Source: Enorma sp964624825
Lineage (GTDB): Bacteria > Actinomycetota > Coriobacteriia > Coriobacteriales > Coriobacteriaceae
Direction: 5' to 3'
Assembly: GCA_964624825.1 (NCBI GenBank)
Contig: CAZUYD010000007.1
Coordinates: 14,168-78,167 of the forward strand
DNA: 64,000 nt
This document shows positions 1 through 9,644 of the stretch, piece by piece. How positions within the stretch are numbered: position 1 is the stretch's first letter; each line of letters opens with the position of its first letter. The position numbers and the translations under genes are program-made. Under the pieces are notes generated by a model. The model was not told the DNA's origin, ran no database searches, and saw only the letters and a list, made by a program, of their open reading frames with translations.

Positions 1-521
1 TTGGCGATGGCGCGGCTGCCTGCGTGCTTGCCGCCGGGGGCGAGAGCCCCCTCGCGCTCGAGCTTTCGTGCGCGGCGAACACCACAGCGCTCGAGGTGTC
101 CGGCATCGCCGGCACATCGCCCTTCGACCAAGCAGCTCAAGCCGGCCAAGCCGAACGCTCCACGCCGCAGCACGCGCTTAAGATGGACGGTCAGCGCGTG
201 TTCAAATTCGGCGTCACCACCATCTGCAACGCCGTCGAGTCTCTCTGCGCGCATGCCGGCAACTGCATCGATGACATCGATCATTTCGTGTTTCACCAGG
301 CAAATGAGCGCATCCTCGCAGCCGCAACCGCGCGCCTCGGTCTCGACGACGCCAAGGTCGCCCGCACGCTCAGCGACACCGGAAACATCTCGAGTGCGTG
401 CATTCCCTATACCCTTGATCTACTTGCCCGCACGAATTCGCTTGCCCCGGGAGACCTTGTCGCACTCGTCGGCTTCGGCGCCGGCCTCGCAACCGGCTCG
501 GCGCTCATCCGATGGGGCTAA
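1..521 (+). CDS. fabH: Beta-ketoacyl-ACP synthase III, 3' part (5' end outside window)
   Basis: FabH starts fatty-acid synthesis by condensing an acyl-CoA primer with malonyl-ACP. The reading frame is open from base 3, and the visible C-terminal half begins with a FabH-like GDGAAACVL stretch. Two of the three catalytic residues of the family are seen: the His of HQANERI and the Asn of GNISSACIP; the catalytic Cys lies upstream of the window. The stop is TAA at 519-521. It is the first visible gene of a same-strand fatty-acid synthesis operon. Identification is firm; only the missing start limits the entry. Confidence 0.95.
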   Translation, partial: GDGAAACVLAAGGESPLALELSCAANTTALEVSGIAGTSPFDQAAQAGQAERSTPQHALKMDGQRVFKFGVTTICNAVESLCAHAGNCIDDIDHFVFHQANERILAAATARLGLDDAKVARTLSDTGNISSACIPYTLDLLARTNSLAPGDLVALVGFGAGLATGSALIRWG

Positions 522-582
522 CGCCGCGTTTGAGACGTGCCGGCGTCCGCCCTCGTTGAACGGCCTGGCGCGTCTCGAACCT

Positions 583-602
583 CGTGCGCTCGCACGTTTT
601 TT
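583..602 (+). terminator. Short hairpin plus T-run between fabH and acpP (attenuator candidate)
   Basis: CGTGC and GCACG (583-587 and 592-596) pair around a 4-nt loop and are followed directly by six T (597-602). The stem is only 5 bp, so termination would be partial. It sits 55 nt before acpP and could set a different transcript level for fabH and the downstream genes. This is inferred from sequence shape only. Confidence 0.4.
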
Positions 603-657
603 CACCGTTACGAAACCAAGGCGCATAGGGCGCTTGGAAGATACAAAGGAGAACATC

Positions 658-888
658 ATGGCTGACACCACCTTCGACCGCATCTGCGCCATCATTCGCG
701 ACAACGGCGGCACCGAGATGGAGCTCACCCCCGAGACCAAGCTCGCCGACGCCGGCCTGGACTCGCTCGCGACGGTCGAAGCCGTCATCGCCTGCGAGGA
801 TGAGTTCGACATCGAGATCGAGACCGACTCCAACCCGGAGACCGTGGGCGAGTTCGTCGAGCTCGTCGAATCGCTGATGGAGAACTAA
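658..888 (+). CDS. acpP: Acyl carrier protein
   Basis: A 76-residue acidic protein that carries growing acyl chains on a phosphopantetheine arm in the cytoplasm. The attachment site is Ser36 within GLDSLATVEAV, the typical DSL motif. The ATG at 658 is preceded by AAAGGAGAAC, a good ribosome binding site; an upstream in-frame extension has no such support. Length and charge fit the family. It lies between fabH and fabK, and fabK starts one base after its stop, so the two are probably translated together. Confidence 0.96.
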   Translation: MADTTFDRICAIIRDNGGTEMELTPETKLADAGLDSLATVEAVIACEDEFDIEIETDSNPETVGEFVELVESLMEN

Positions 889-889
889 C

Positions 890-1834
890 ATGCTGCGTAC
901 GCCCATCTGCGATATTCTCGAAATTGAAAAGCCGGTGCTCCAGGGCGGCATGGCGTGGATCGCCGACGCGAGCCTCGCATCCGCTGTTTCTGAAGCGGGA
1001 GGCCTCGGCATCATCGCTGCCATGAACGCGAACGCCGAATGGCTGCGCGAGCAGATCCACGAGCTGCGTTCCAAGACGAGCAAGCCCTTCGGCGTCAACG
1101 TGATGCTCATGAGCCCGTTTGCCGACGAAGTCGCTCAGGTCGTCATCGATGAGCAGGTTCCCGTGGTGGTAACCGGTGCGGGCAACCCCACCAAATACAT
1201 GAAGAGCTGGAACGCCGCCGGCATTACGGTGATACCGGTCGTTGCTTCGGTGGGACTTGCGCGCCTCGTTGAGCGCGCAGGCGCCGCCGCAGTGGTTGCC
1301 GAGGGCGGAGAATCCGGCGGGCACGTTGGCGAGGCGACCACCATGGCGCTCGTCCCCCAGGTGGTCGATGCGGTGAAGATCCCCGTCATCGCTGCCGGCG
1401 GCATCGGAGATGGCCGCGGCGTGGCCGCGGCACTCATGCTGGGAGCTCAAGGCGTCCAGGTAGGCACCCGCTTTCTCGTCGCCACCGAATGCACGGTCTC
1501 CGAGGAGTACAAGGAGCGCGTGCTCAAGGCGAAGGACATTTCCACCATCGTGACCGGGCGCAGCACCGGCCATGCCGTCCGCTGCCTGAAGACCCCCTTC
1601 ACCAACGCTTTCGCAAAGCGGGAGCAGGAGGGCGCGCCCGTCGAGGAGCTCGAGCAGATGGGCGCCGGGGCGCTGCGCAAGGCGGCCAAAGACGGCAACT
1701 ACGACGAGGGATCGTTCATGTGCGGCCAGATCGCCGGATTGGTACACGCGCGCCAAAGCGCGGCCGATATTGTAAATGACCTGGTAGGCGGTGCCGAAGC
1801 TCTGCTCAAGGAGGCGTCTTCATGGGTGGCGTAG
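890..1834 (+). CDS. fabK: FMN-dependent enoyl-ACP reductase II
   Basis: FabK does the last reduction of each elongation cycle (enoyl-ACP to acyl-ACP) with FMN and NAD(P)H; it replaces the unrelated triclosan-sensitive FabI. The 314-residue protein has the nitronate-monooxygenase/FabK TIM barrel. It opens with PVLQGGMAWIADASLA, carries GGESGGHVG near residues 139-147 (His145 is the expected catalytic His), and has the AAGGIGDGRGVAAAL phosphate-binding loop. It starts one base after acpP and overlaps fabD by 13 nt, which suggests translational coupling. No FabI is seen in the window. Confidence 0.93.
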   Translation: MLRTPICDILEIEKPVLQGGMAWIADASLASAVSEAGGLGIIAAMNANAEWLREQIHELRSKTSKPFGVNVMLMSPFADEVAQVVIDEQVPVVVTGAGNPTKYMKSWNAAGITVIPVVASVGLARLVERAGAAAVVAEGGESGGHVGEATTMALVPQVVDAVKIPVIAAGGIGDGRGVAAALMLGAQGVQVGTRFLVATECTVSEEYKERVLKAKDISTIVTGRSTGHAVRCLKTPFTNAFAKREQEGAPVEELEQMGAGALRKAAKDGNYDEGSFMCGQIAGLVHARQSAADIVNDLVGGAEALLKEASSWVA

Positions 1835-2760
1835 CGTTCCTTTTCGCAGGACAGGGCGCGCAGCATCCCGGTATGGGCGCCGAGCTCGCCCAGCGCGAGC
1901 ACGCGGCGCATGCCGTCTTTCAAACCTGCGACTCGGTACGCCCGGGAACGAGCAACCAGTGCTTTGACGGCGCGGCTGAGGAGCTGAACGATACCGCGAA
2001 CACGCAGCCTTGCGTGTTCGCCTGCGACCTAGCGTGCGCCCGGGCGCTCGAGGCACACGGCGTGACGCCGCAGGCGGTTGCCGGCTTCTCGCTCGGCGAG
2101 GTCGCGGCGCTCACCTTTGCCGGCGCCTACGCCGATGAAGATGGCTTCGCGCTCGTCTGTCACCGCGCGAAGCTCATGGTCGACGCTGCCCGCAAACACC
2201 CCGGCGCGATGCGCGCTGTGCTCAAGCTCGACGCAGGCGCAGTTGAAGCGCTCGCGCGCGAGGCCGGCGAGGCGTGGCCGGTCAACTACAACAGTCCCCA
2301 GCAGACAGTCGTTGCGGGATCCCCGGCCGCGCTCGCCACGCTCGACGAGCTCGTGCGCGACGCGCATGGCCGCTCGATGCCCGTCGCGGTCTCGGGCGCG
2401 TTCCACAGCCCCTACATGGCCGACGCCGCCCGCGAGCTCGGGGCCTATCTTGCCGAGGGGCGAGAGCCGGCGGTGCCGCGCATCCCCGTCATCGCCAATT
2501 GCACGGGCGCTGCATATCCGACTGAACCCAAGGGAGGCACTGAGCGCGCAAAGCTCCTTGCCGAGCAGGTGGCGAACCCGGTGCAATGGGTCAAGACGTT
2601 GCACGAACTCGAGCAGCGCGGCATCGACACCTTTATCGAGGTCGGCCCTGGGAAGACGCTTACCGGCCTGGTGAAGCGCACGCTCCGTGGTGCGACCGCG
2701 CTTCCCTGCGAGACCCCCGAGCAACTCGACGCCGTGCTCGATGCGCTCGACACCCCGTAA
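1822..2760 (+). CDS. fabD: Malonyl-CoA:ACP transacylase
   Basis: Transfers malonyl from CoA to ACP to supply the elongating synthases. The 312-residue protein has the QGAQ oxyanion loop near residue 11, the nucleophile Ser90 in GFSLGEVAAL, and the catalytic His195 in GAFHSPYM, all typical of FabD. The ATG at 1822 follows AAGGAGG and lies within the end of fabK. The context and motif set leave little doubt. Confidence 0.95.
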   Translation: MGGVAFLFAGQGAQHPGMGAELAQREHAAHAVFQTCDSVRPGTSNQCFDGAAEELNDTANTQPCVFACDLACARALEAHGVTPQAVAGFSLGEVAALTFAGAYADEDGFALVCHRAKLMVDAARKHPGAMRAVLKLDAGAVEALAREAGEAWPVNYNSPQQTVVAGSPAALATLDELVRDAHGRSMPVAVSGAFHSPYMADAARELGAYLAEGREPAVPRIPVIANCTGAAYPTEPKGGTERAKLLAEQVANPVQWVKTLHELEQRGIDTFIEVGPGKTLTGLVKRTLRGATALPCETPEQLDAVLDALDTP

Positions 2761-2780
2761 GGAGATAGGAGGCCTCATTC

Positions 2781-3536
2781 ATGTCTGAGTTCGAACCCGC
2801 CGCACGTCGCTGCGCCCTCGTCACGGGCGGATCGCGCGGCATCGGACGAGCAACCTGCCTTGAGCTCGCGCGCAACGGTTTCGACATCGCCGTGGTCTAC
2901 GCGGGAAACGACGATGCGGCGCGCGAAACCGTGGACGCCGTCGAGGAACTCGGTGCGACCGCGCGGGCGTATCGGTGCGACGTTGCCGACAGCGAAGCGG
3001 CCGATGCATGCGTGAAGCAGGTGCTTGCCGACTTCGGCGGCGTCTGGGTCCTCGTCAACAATGCCGGCGTCACGCGTGACACGCTGCTCGCCCGCATGAA
3101 GGAGGAAGACTTCGACCGTGTCATCGATGTCAATCTCAAGGGTGCCTACCACATGATTCGCGCCCTCACCCGCAGCTTCATGCGCCAGCGTGGCGGGCGC
3201 ATCGTGAACATGAGCTCGGTCGTGGGGCTCATGGGCAACGCCGGCCAGGCAAATTACGCCGCCTCCAAGGCGGGTATCATCGGCCTCACCAAGGCGTGCG
3301 CGCGCGAGCTGGCGAGTCGCGCCGTCACCGTAAACGCCATCGCTCCCGGCTTCGTCGAGACCGATATGACGGCCGCGCTTGCTCCCGCCGCACGCGAGCG
3401 CTATGAGCAAGAGATCCCCCTCGGCCGACTCGCCTCGCCCGCGGAAGTCGCCGCGCTCGTCGCGTTTTTGGCAAGTGACGCGGGCGCCTATATCACCGGC
3501 GAAGTCATTCGCGTCGACGGCGGCATGGCCATGTAG
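2781..3536 (+). CDS. fabG: 3-oxoacyl-ACP reductase
   Basis: NADPH-dependent reductase of beta-ketoacyl-ACP. The 251-residue short-chain dehydrogenase has the cofactor loop TGGSRGIG (residues 15-22), NNAGV (93-97), and a Ser146/Tyr159/Lys163 active site (MSSVVG, then NYAASKAG). PGFVETDMT near residue 190 and a C-terminal VDGGMAM are typical of FabG. The ATG follows AGGAGG. It stands directly downstream of fabD, 20 nt away. Confidence 0.95.
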   Translation: MSEFEPAARRCALVTGGSRGIGRATCLELARNGFDIAVVYAGNDDAARETVDAVEELGATARAYRCDVADSEAADACVKQVLADFGGVWVLVNNAGVTRDTLLARMKEEDFDRVIDVNLKGAYHMIRALTRSFMRQRGGRIVNMSSVVGLMGNAGQANYAASKAGIIGLTKACARELASRAVTVNAIAPGFVETDMTAALAPAARERYEQEIPLGRLASPAEVAALVAFLASDAGAYITGEVIRVDGGMAM

Positions 3537-3583
3537 CTGCGCAGACGCACCCTGCAACCGTCGCCGCATCGAAAGGAGATACC

Positions 3584-4825
3584 GTGGAACAAAGAGTGGT
3601 CATCACGGGCTTGGGCGCCGTCACGCCCGTAGGGCTCAGCGCGCCCGAGAGCTGGGAGTCGCTCATCGCCGGGAAAAGCGGCATCGGTCCAATCACGCAT
3701 TGCAGCACCGATGACCTCAAGGTGACCGTCGCGGCCGAGGTCAAGGGCTTTGATGGCGCCGCGCTGCTCGGCCAGGGCGCGCGCCACCAGGACATCTACG
3801 TGCAGTACGCGCTCATCGCCTCCGATGAGGCGATGGCAGATGCCGGCCTTGCCGACTATGACGAGCTCGATCGCGCCCGCGCCGGCGTATATGTGGGCTC
3901 GGGCATTGGCGGCATGGCGTCCTACACCGACGCCGTCGACACCATGCGCGCACGGGGGTACCGCCGTTGCCCGCCGTTCATGATTCCCATGATGATCGCG
4001 AACATGGCCGCGGGCGAGGTCTCCATCCGTCACAAGCTCACCGGCCCCACCCTTCCCGTCGTGACCGCCTGCGCCACATCTGCCCATACCGTGGGAGAGG
4101 CGTTCCGCGCCATCAAGCACGGCTATGCCGACGTGATCCTTGCCGGCGGGTCTGAGGGCTGCATCGTTCCCGAAGCCATCGCCGGCTTCACCAACTGCAA
4201 GGCGCTCACGCGCAACCCCGACCCAAGCACCGCATGCCGCCCGTTCGACGCGAACCGCGACGGCTTTGTAATGGGCGAGGGCGCCTGCATCCTCGTGCTC
4301 GAACGCCTCGAGCACGCACAGGCACGCGGGGCGCACATCTATTGCGAGGTCACGGGATACGGCAACACGGCCGACGCCTACCACATCACGAGCCCTGCGC
4401 CCGATGCGGCCGGCATCACGCGCGCCATCGAGCTCGCCGTCGCCGAGGGCGGCCTCGACCCCGCAGACGGGCTCTACATCAACGCTCATGGCACATCGAC
4501 CAAGCTCAACGATGCGAGCGAGACGCTCGGCATCAAGCAGGCGCTGGGCGAGAACGCGGCGCGTCAGGCGCATATCTCGTCCACGAAGTCCATGACCGGG
4601 CACATGCTCGGCGCGACGGGCGCCATGGAGGCGATGGCCTGCGCCAAGGCCATCGAGTGCGGAATGATCCCGCCCACCATCGGCTACGAAACGCCCGACC
4701 CCGACTGCGATCTAGACTACACACCCAACCAGGCCGTCTCGGCGCAGGTGCGCTGGGCGCTCTCCACAAACCTCGGGTTCGGCGGGCACAACGCGGCTCT
4801 GGCATTCAAAGCATACGAGGATTAA
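3584..4825 (+). CDS. fabF: Beta-ketoacyl-ACP synthase II
   Basis: Elongating condensing enzyme of fatty-acid synthesis. The 413-residue thiolase-fold protein has the Cys163 nucleophile in VTACATSAHT and the two catalytic His motifs NAHGTSTKLND and TKSMTGHMLGATG. It ends with the NLGFGGHNAALAF loop found in FabF. The start is GTG at 3584 behind AAAGGAGAT; the protein then reads EQRVVITGLGAVTP as expected. It is followed after 4 nt by accB. Confidence 0.95.
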   Translation: MEQRVVITGLGAVTPVGLSAPESWESLIAGKSGIGPITHCSTDDLKVTVAAEVKGFDGAALLGQGARHQDIYVQYALIASDEAMADAGLADYDELDRARAGVYVGSGIGGMASYTDAVDTMRARGYRRCPPFMIPMMIANMAAGEVSIRHKLTGPTLPVVTACATSAHTVGEAFRAIKHGYADVILAGGSEGCIVPEAIAGFTNCKALTRNPDPSTACRPFDANRDGFVMGEGACILVLERLEHAQARGAHIYCEVTGYGNTADAYHITSPAPDAAGITRAIELAVAEGGLDPADGLYINAHGTSTKLNDASETLGIKQALGENAARQAHISSTKSMTGHMLGATGAMEAMACAKAIECGMIPPTIGYETPDPDCDLDYTPNQAVSAQVRWALSTNLGFGGHNAALAFKAYED

Positions 4826-4829
4826 TCCC

Positions 4830-5396
4830 ATGGATATCGATTCCCAAAAACTCGGTGAAGTCGCCGCACTTATGGAGCGCCACGGACTTACCCGCGTGAG
4901 CCTTTCCGAGGAGAACGGGCGCGTGGTCGAACTTGAGCGCATGACAGCGGTTGCCGCCGCGCCCATCGCTGCCCCCGCTCCAGCACCCGTCTCCGCGTCT
5001 TTTGAACCATCCTGCGCGGGCGCCATTCCCGCTGACCCCGCTGCCGGCACAGAAACTGCCGGCCAGGCGGCGACAAGCGCTGCCGAACCCAGCAGCACGG
5101 ACACCGCCGCAACAGCAGCCGTCAACCAAGATCTCGTTGAGGTCAGCGCACCCATGATGGGCGTTTTCTACGCAGCCCCCTCGCCCGACTCCGAGCCGTT
5201 CGTGCACGTGGGCGATTCGGTGCGCGCGGGCGACACGCTCTGCATCATCGAGACGATGAAGCTCATGAATGAGGTGGTCGCAGAGACCGATGGTACGGTT
5301 GCAGAGATCCTGGCCACCGACGGAGACCTGATCGAATACGGCGCATGCCTGATGAAGATCGATGTGAGCGGCGACAGCGCGGAAAGCGAGGCATAA
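4830..5396 (+). CDS. accB: Biotin carboxyl carrier protein of acetyl-CoA carboxylase
   Basis: Carries CO2 on biotin between AccC and the AccDA carboxyltransferase. The 188-residue protein has an N-terminal part (1-40), an Ala/Pro/Thr-rich flexible linker (about 41-100), and a C-terminal biotinyl domain. The biotin attachment site is Lys144 in ETMKLMNEV, the usual EXMKXM motif. The stop is immediately followed by the fabZ start. BirA, encoded at 42919-43722 in this window, is the likely ligase. Confidence 0.94.
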   Translation: MDIDSQKLGEVAALMERHGLTRVSLSEENGRVVELERMTAVAAAPIAAPAPAPVSASFEPSCAGAIPADPAAGTETAGQAATSAAEPSSTDTAATAAVNQDLVEVSAPMMGVFYAAPSPDSEPFVHVGDSVRAGDTLCIIETMKLMNEVVAETDGTVAEILATDGDLIEYGACLMKIDVSGDSAESEA

Positions 5397-5399
5397 GTG

Positions 5400-5819
5400 A
5401 TGAACCGCACGGAACTCGAGCAGATCCTTCCCCACCGCGACCCCATGCTATTGCTCGACGAAGCCGAGGTCGTTGACGGCGAGGCGCATGGGCGCATCCA
5501 TATCACGGGCAAGGAGTTCTTCGTCCAGGGGCACTTTCCGGGCAACCCCGTCGTTCCCGGCGTGATCCTCTGCGAGATGCTCGCCCAGAACTGCTGTGTG
5601 CTCATGGATGAGCACATGGCCGGCTCGAATGTGACCCCCTTCTACACGAGCCTTGATAAGGTGCGCTTCAAGCGCCCGGTGCGCCCGGGCGACACCGTCG
5701 AGCTCACCTGTCGCATCACGCGCTCGCGCGGGCAATTCCACTTCGCGCACGGCGAGGCACGCGTTGAGGGCGAGCTCTGCGTGACCGCCGACATGTCCTT
5801 CGCCCTCGTGCAATCCTGA
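5400..5819 (+). CDS. fabZ: 3-hydroxyacyl-ACP dehydratase
   Basis: Dehydrates beta-hydroxyacyl-ACP to trans-2-enoyl-ACP. The hot-dog-fold protein is about 139 residues. It shows LPHRDPMLLLD near the N-terminus and the signature HFPGNPVVPGVILCEMLAQ, which holds the catalytic His and the Glu pair. A GTG at 5397 sits directly before the ATG at 5400, so either codon could start it; ATG is preferred. It abuts accB with no spacing. No FabA is seen, as expected for an organism making saturated or branched chains by this set. Confidence 0.93.
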   Translation: MNRTELEQILPHRDPMLLLDEAEVVDGEAHGRIHITGKEFFVQGHFPGNPVVPGVILCEMLAQNCCVLMDEHMAGSNVTPFYTSLDKVRFKRPVRPGDTVELTCRITRSRGQFHFAHGEARVEGELCVTADMSFALVQS

Positions 5820-5930
5820 ACCTGAACCATCTATGACCTGCACGCGCTTTGCATGCAGGGGCTTCGCATTTCGTCCACCTATCCACCCAATGCACCATGG
5901 ATACCCCACGATGCATGAGGGAGAGTTGCC

Positions 5931-7260
<1,330 letters not shown>

Positions 7261-7271
<11 letters not shown>

Positions 7272-8976
7272 GCACAACAGCGTCAACAAGCTCGAGGGAC
7301 CGGTCACCGATATCACGGTCGAGGTTCCCGAGCGGCGCACCTACGTAAAGTGCCCCGGCTGCCGGCGCATCATCGACCAAGAACAGCTCGCGCAGGCGCT
7401 CGACGTCTGCCCGCGCTGCGGCCATCACCTGCGCATCGGCGCCCGGCGGCGTCTTGAGCTGACGGTAGATGCGGGAAGCTTCGAAGAATGGGATGCCGAG
7501 CTCGAACCGACCGATTTCCTGCAGTTTCCCCGCTATGCGGAGAAGCTCGATCACGCCCAGCGCGCAACGGGAGAACGCGACGCCGTGGTGTGCGGGCGCG
7601 CCTCCATTGGCGGCGAGCCGTGCGCCATCTTCGTCATGAACGGTGATTTCATGATGGGATCCATGGGCACGGTTGTTGGAGAAAAGATCTGCCGCGCGTT
7701 CGAGCACGCCCGTGCCGAACACCTACCGGTCGTAGGCATCACGATCTCGGGCGGGGCGCGCATGCAGGAGGGCACCCGCTCGCTCATGCAGATGGCAAAG
7801 GTCTCGGTCGCCCGGCGCCAGCTGGCAGAGGCGGGGCTTCCCTACCTCGTCCTGCTGACCGATCCGACCACCGGCGGCGTCACCGCGAGCTTCGCGATGG
7901 AGGGCGATGTGATCTTGGCCGAGCCCGAGGCGCTCATCGCCTTCGCTGGTCCCCGCGTGGTAGAGCAGACCACCCATAAGCGCCTCCCCGCTGGGTTCCA
8001 GCGCTCTGAATTCCTGCTCGAACACGGATTTATCGACCTCATCGTCAAGCGCGCCGACGCGCCCGCCACGCTTGCGGAGCTCCTCGCGCTCCATGCAGGC
8101 CGCGTGCCCGCCTCCGATGCGCCGCATGCCCTCAAGAAGACGTCGCAGCCCCATACCCTGCTCTCGAAGATCGGCGGGCGCCGGAAGAAAGCCGACAAAG
8201 GCGACGCGCCGGCAAGCGCCTACGACATCGTGCGCGCCGCCCGCAGCGCCGACCGCCCGAGCTGCCTTGAGCTCATGGAGCTCGGGCTTGACGGCTTCGT
8301 CGAGCTCCATGGCGACCGCCTGTTCAGCGACGACCACGCTATCGTCGCTGGCATCGGTTGGAAAAACGGGCAGGTGCTTACCGTCATCGCGACAGAACGC
8401 GGTCGCTCGACCAAAGAGCGCGTGTACCGCAACTTCGGCTCTGCGCACCCTGAGGGCTACCGCAAGACGCGGCGCCTCATGGAGCAGGCGGAGCGATTCG
8501 GCCGCCCCGTCGTCTGCCTCATCGATACGTCGGGTGCCTATTGCGGCATCGGCGCCGAGGAGCGCGGCCAGGGCGAGGCCATCGCGTCGAACCTCGTCAC
8601 CATGTCTGGACTCAAAACGCCCATCGTGAGCATCATCGTGGGCGAGGGAGGAAGCGGTGGCGCGCTTGCGCTCGCCGTTGCCGACCGCGTCCTCATGCTC
8701 GATCATGCGGCCTATGCCGTGGTGAGTCCCGAGGGGTGCGCATCGATTCTTTGGAAGAGCACCGACCGCGCCGCAGATGCGGCCGAAGCGCTCGGGCTCA
8801 CCGCCGCGCGCCTATGCGAGCTCGGCGTGGTAGACGGCACCATCGATGATGCATGCGAGCCTGCAGAGCTCGCGCAGCGCATCACAAAGCGCGCCTTGGC
8901 CGAAATCGAGCTGCTGGGCGATCGCACCGCTTCCGAACGTATCGCTGCGCGCGATGGCAAGTTCCGTGCTCTTTAG
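7261..8976 (+). CDS. accDA: Fused acetyl-CoA carboxylase carboxyltransferase (AccD-AccA)
   Basis: Transfers the carboxyl from biotin to acetyl-CoA, giving malonyl-CoA. One 571-residue chain carries both halves that are separate proteins in most bacteria. Residues 1 to about 290 are the AccD (beta) half, with a zinc ribbon using Cys31, Cys34, Cys50 and Cys53 and the crotonase-fold GGARMQEGTRSLMQMAK. A basic linker (about 295-320, GGRRKKADKG) precedes the AccA (alpha) half, with LMEQAERFGRPVVCLIDTSGAYCGIGAEERGQ split over its core and GEGGSGGALALAVADRV. It closes the operon and overlaps accC by 11 nt. Confidence 0.94.
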
Positions 8977-9004
8977 TCACCCGGCCGCTGATATCGCAAC
9001 ACAG

Positions 9005-9040
9005 GAGGGCGGCGGAGCTTCTGCTCCGCCGCCCTTGCGC
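9005..9040 (+). terminator. Strong hairpin ending the fatty-acid synthesis operon
   Basis: A perfect 12-bp GC-rich stem (9007-9018 with 9023-9034) closes on the 4-nt loop TTCT, extended by an A-T and a G-T pair. It begins 30 nt after the accDA stop. The tail is only weakly T-rich (TTGCG), so release may be imperfect, but the stem is the strongest in the neighbourhood. Confidence 0.7.
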
Positions 9041-9644
9041 GATTCAATACTTTGGACTCACCCCAATGCATCTACTCGTTTCCACGCTCGCCACATCGTC
9101 TGTAGCGCGAGCGCCCACAAGCTATAGATGCTCTCGGTCGGTCTGCGATGCTCTCAGCGGCTTAGTTCCCTGCCATGACGGAATCCAATGGGTTGCTGTC
9201 GCATACCCTCAACAATCAAGCCTCAAGACCGCAGGCAACGAGCCCGAACGCTTGTGGTGCATCTTCTATGCCCATTGGACTCGCCTCCTTCAATCGTCGC
9301 CCCGTCCCCGAGACAACCCGGCTAAGTATTGTGGTTCTTCCCGCTGGATGCCCGCCTAAACACGTTCGGCGCACATCAGGCTGTAAACGGTCTAATAGCG
9401 TCCGTGAACGGCCTTCGTCCAAGCTAAACGCCGGCTAGCTTGCATCGCCGAAACGGAGCCATGCGCAAAGAACCCCAGAGGGCGAATGCGTCCCATCCCG
9501 TTCTGCTTGGCCAGATACGGCATGATGCCGCACTCGAATCGAGGCGCTCGGCGATGCTCAACCCGCACACGTTCTGGCGAAGATAGGGATCGAGCAAGCA
9601 AACCTTCAAGGATCTGTATCGCAGCTCGCTCCAGCGGGACGGCG
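9041..9644. other. Gene-poor 600-bp stretch of atypical composition
   Basis: No open frame here has a believable start, codon pattern or recognisable product. The sequence is visibly less GC-rich than the genes on both sides and contains stops in all frames at non-coding density. A good GGAGG stands before an ATG on the minus strand near 9275, but that frame codes for only about 20 residues. I checked for tRNA, tmRNA and RNase P RNA signatures and saw none. It could be a decayed insertion or an unrecognised RNA. Confidence 0.4.

Noticed and set aside
1..888. One long frame that joins fabH sequence and acpP
   Set aside because: The fabH part is out of frame there; acpP has its own ribosome binding site at 658 and the upstream part is Arg/Ser-rich noise.
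9216..9422. Short minus-strand frame with GGAGG before an internal ATG
   Set aside because: The coding part after that ATG is about 20 residues, without similarity or conserved pattern; treated as non-coding.
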